Part shown: one piece after another, positions 61,806-64,000 of the stretch | Layout: each line of letters opens with the position of its first letter | Position numbering within the stretch: the stretch's first letter is position 1 | NCBI GenBank assembly: GCA_012719545.1 | Contig: JAAYAD010000012.1 | Coordinates: forward strand, 1-64,000 | Source: Clostridiaceae bacterium | GTDB lineage: Bacteria > Bacillota > Clostridia > DSM-8532 | Length of the DNA stretch: 64,000 nucleotides | Direction: 5' to 3' | The notes under the pieces: generated by a model | Databases searched by the model: none | What the model was told of the DNA's origin: nothing | Seen by the model: only the letters and a program-made list of their open reading frames with translations | Translations under genes and position numbers: made by a program

Positions 61806-63048
61806 ATAAATCCCCCTTTAAAAGAGAGTCAATATTTTGATTTGTCAATTTATAAATGGGAATAATACAAGCTCCGATACAGGCAATGACGCTTATTATT
61901 ATCCAAGTCAAACTATACGAGACTTGGACCGGGAATAGCTTTTTTGTTATAAAAAACGAAAAAATATGGGATATGAGAAAAATAGCGATCATCTCAGTTA
62001 CCAGATATGTAATTATTCTTCTTTTGGTAGCGCCGACTATTAGGTGCACCGCGTAATCGGGTATTTTTTTACTTAGTTTTACATATAAAACGCCCCCGAT
62101 GCTTATAATAGAAAAACCTAACAAAATCACTGCAAATATTGTCATAATATCAATGCTATCTTGAGATACAAGTTTTAAAAGGTTAAGGGTATTATTAGAG
62201 ATTTGAATTACCTCAAAATCATACAAATCATATTTTGCAATTAATCTGTCAATTTTCTCTCTTAGATTTCCGGCATTGTAATATTCGGATGCTACAATTG
62301 TTGGATTTAGTTTCATTTGATATATTATTCTCTGAAACAATCTTTCATTTTTGTCTTTCGGAGTATCCTCACAATTGACTAAAGGGGTTATGAACGAATT
62401 ATCAAGATACTCAAAATAAAAAGATGGATCTTCGCCCGCTTCAACAATATTATTTCTTATGAGGCGGCTGTTTTTCTCCAGTATACCAATAACTTCAAAA
62501 TTCATTTTTCTAAGAAAATAAGTTCCCTCAAAAACATCGCCAATCATATACCTGTCCCTAAGGTTATATCCCAATATAACTGGTATTGTTTTAGATGAGA
62601 AATCAATTGTCATTTCTTCTTCAGTAAATAATCTTCCTTCATAAACTTTAATCTGGAATTCATTCAAGCAGTTCAAATCCACGCTGTAATTATTGGCATA
62701 AACAAATCCTTCCTGTTCAGATTTAATAGTAATTTGTTGAGGTGCTATCTCGAGATACCTATAATCATCTGAGGTTTTCATGTCTTTATAAAAGTTTATG
62801 AGCCTTTGGTAAGAGTCCTCACTTTTAAAAAATAGCTTCTCCTTCTCGTTGTCATATATGTTCTCAACCATCCAAAAATATTTTTTTTGAGAATAAGCCT
62901 GATTGAATCTGTCTTGATCTTTTTTCATGGAGGTGATTGTATCTATTACTAAATTACAAACAATTGAAGTAACTACTAACTGAATGAAAATGAACGCGGA
63001 GAAGATTTTAAACTTCTCAATGCTTTTTACTATTTCATGGATAATCAT
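61798..63048 (-). CDS. FtsX/MacB-like ABC permease with large outer domain
   Basis: 416 residues. One membrane helix near the N-terminus (~15-37) and a large extracytoplasmic domain (~40-290). Three C-terminal helices follow: ~293-326 (IMTIFAVILLGFSIISIGG), ~345-367 and ~376-400. This 1+3 layout is the FtsX/MacB topology. No close family is recognised. It overlaps the next permease gene by four bases, and the two probably form a heterodimer with the ATPase. The substrate is unknown; peptide export or envelope-stress signalling are the usual roles. Confidence 0.8.
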   Translation of the reverse strand: MIIHEIVKSIEKFKIFSAFIFIQLVVTSIVCNLVIDTITSMKKDQDRFNQAYSQKKYFWMVENIYDNEKEKLFFKSEDSYQRLINFYKDMKTSDDYRYLEIAPQQITIKSEQEGFVYANNYSVDLNCLNEFQIKVYEGRLFTEEEMTIDFSSKTIPVILGYNLRDRYMIGDVFEGTYFLRKMNFEVIGILEKNSRLIRNNIVEAGEDPSFYFEYLDNSFITPLVNCEDTPKDKNERLFQRIIYQMKLNPTIVASEYYNAGNLREKIDRLIAKYDLYDFEVIQISNNTLNLLKLVSQDSIDIMTIFAVILLGFSIISIGGVLYVKLSKKIPDYAVHLIVGATKRRIITYLVTEMIAIFLISHIFSFFITKKLFPVQVSYSLTWIIISVIACIGACIIPIYKLTNQNIDSLLKGDLYV

Positions 63049-64000
63049 TGCTGATACCTACCTATAGAATTATTTGCCCACCTAAGGTTTAGAAATAATG
63101 CAGGTACTATACAACAAATCATTCCTGCAATAAAAAAGATAAATATATTAAACGAATTTAACTGATATGAAAACATATATCTTATGGAAAAATAAGCCAC
63201 GACAATGCCCACGACAAAGCTAGCAAATGCATACTTAAAATATTCTAAGCAAATTGCCAACAATATTTTGATACGACTTACGCCACATATTTTTAGAATA
63301 AGCATAAATTTTTGTTTTTGAATAACCCAAAAACTAGTACTTACAATAATAGTAATAAAAAACATAAGCCCGACATAAAAGAAAAGAGTATTAAAATTTG
63401 TTGCATTACTGCTGAAAATTCTTGCAATCCCCGATTCCTCAAGGTTATTTACTTTTACATGTGTATAATTAGCTTCAATAAGGTTGACATTCTCAATAAC
63501 CCGATCACCGTCTAAAATATATGGTTCTGTCCAAACCTGCCTTGTATCTTTCGTAATACTAATATAAACGCTGTCGTCCAGCCAGCTTTCTTTTTCTATC
63601 CCCATGATACCAATAATCTCAAGCTCACTGCCATTAAATTCATAATATTCTTTGCCATCTCTTACCTTAGTTTTGACATTCTTCCCCACTATAGCTTTTG
63701 GTTCTGAACAGTAAAAATCATCAGTTTCAAAAGTGCGTCCAGAAATTATAGGAATATGGAACTTACCCTTGTTAAGATAGATTCCATATATGTTATATCC
63801 TTTCTTTGAAAAGAGGAAGTTGCCTGGTAATAAGACTTCTGTAGCCTCGGAAAATTTTAATTCATATAAACAAACTGCTTTATCTGTAAAATAACTGTTA
63901 CTAATTCTTTGAACTAATTGAAATTCTCCGGTTGAATATCCTATAATGCTTAGGGCCAGAGATGCCAAAAAATAAATTATCAATAAAACAATATCTGCAG
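63045..64000 (-). CDS. FtsX/MacB-like ABC permease, cut by the window end
   Basis: At least 312 residues. The frame remains open to the right edge (codons continue upstream of the TTG at 63983), so the true start lies outside the window. The visible part begins inside the first membrane helix (IIYFLASLALSIIGY). It continues with an outer domain and three C-terminal helices (NTLFFYVGLMFFITIIVSTS, YAFASFVVGIVVAYFSI, IFIFFIAGMICCIVPALF). It has the same topology as its partner and is upstream of it in one operon. Confidence 0.78.
   Translation of the reverse strand, partial: ADIVLLIIYFLASLALSIIGYSTGEFQLVQRISNSYFTDKAVCLYELKFSEATEVLLPGNFLFSKKGYNIYGIYLNKGKFHIPIISGRTFETDDFYCSEPKAIVGKNVKTKVRDGKEYYEFNGSELEIIGIMGIEKESWLDDSVYISITKDTRQVWTEPYILDGDRVIENVNLIEANYTHVKVNNLEESGIARIFSSNATNFNTLFFYVGLMFFITIIVSTSFWVIQKQKFMLILKICGVSRIKILLAICLEYFKYAFASFVVGIVVAYFSIRYMFSYQLNSFNIFIFFIAGMICCIVPALFLNLRWANNSIGRYQQ

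Noticed and set aside
1-64000. CRISPR arrays, insertion sequences, prophage genes, rRNA
   Set aside because: No regularly spaced repeats, transposase, integrase or phage structural genes, and no rRNA-like sequence were seen.

Overview
The window comes from an anaerobic, endospore-forming, low-GC Firmicute of the class Clostridia. The evidence is a cotJABC spore-coat operon, a Ni-CODH-fold protein, an SLH surface protein, several AGGAGG-type ribosome binding sites and the general gene repertoire. The glycan enzymes (GH16, GH35, GH94-like, GlgA with a starch-binding partner) suggest a polysaccharide user, perhaps near Acetivibrio/Ruminiclostridium; the species cannot be read from this sequence.

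Layout. 0.1-9 kb: prfB with its programmed +1 frameshift, a split ThrE-type exporter, glgA with a nearby intracellular CBM25-like protein, and a three-gene operon of M42 metallopeptidases. 9.1-19.1 kb: the most unusual region, one strand carrying cysK, a NifB-type radical SAM gene, NifK-like and NifD-like genes, an SsuABC/TauABC-type ABC transporter, a NifX-type carrier, NifH and an Rrf2/CymR-type repressor. 19.1-24 kb: two flavoproteins and an amt-glnK operon with a structured leader. 24.3-39 kb: a nuclease-helicase fusion, a cell-envelope operon (secreted beta protein, SLH protein, S41 protease, DUF5711-like protein), cvpA, rqcH, an MTA/SAH-deaminase-like amidohydrolase, a Nif3-like gene, trmK and two tRNAs. 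39-47 kb: tyrS, a class A PBP, an RlmL-type methyltransferase and a TGS-domain nucleoside kinase. 47-55 kb: GH35, a very large GH94-like phosphorylase and a secreted GH16. 55-64 kb: a CooS homologue lacking a C-cluster cysteine, cotJABC, an M28 peptidase, an SH3b protein, a decayed second cotJC and an ABC transporter cut by the window end.

The cysK-to-rrf2 cluster looks like a self-contained nitrogenase-like reductase system. The NifD-like and NifK-like proteins keep P-cluster-type cysteines, and the NifD-like protein keeps the cofactor cysteine. The NifD residues that define the N2-reducing pocket (Gln191, His195, His442) are replaced. NifE, NifN and NifV are absent. The neighbours (cysteine synthase, sulfonate/taurine-type importer, CymR-like repressor without Fe-S cysteines) point to sulfur rather than nitrogen assimilation. 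My reading is an organosulfur-scavenging reductase analogous to methylthio-alkane reductase, with its own importer and thiol/sulfide-fixing enzyme. The substrate is unknown.

Secondary points of interest are the CooS protein (Glu in place of a C-cluster Cys, as in deviant CooS-V/hybrid-cluster-like proteins), inverted 15-bp copies flanking the GH16 gene, a 0.4-kb structured spacer between the transporter and nifX-nifH, and several small genes with good ribosome binding sites.
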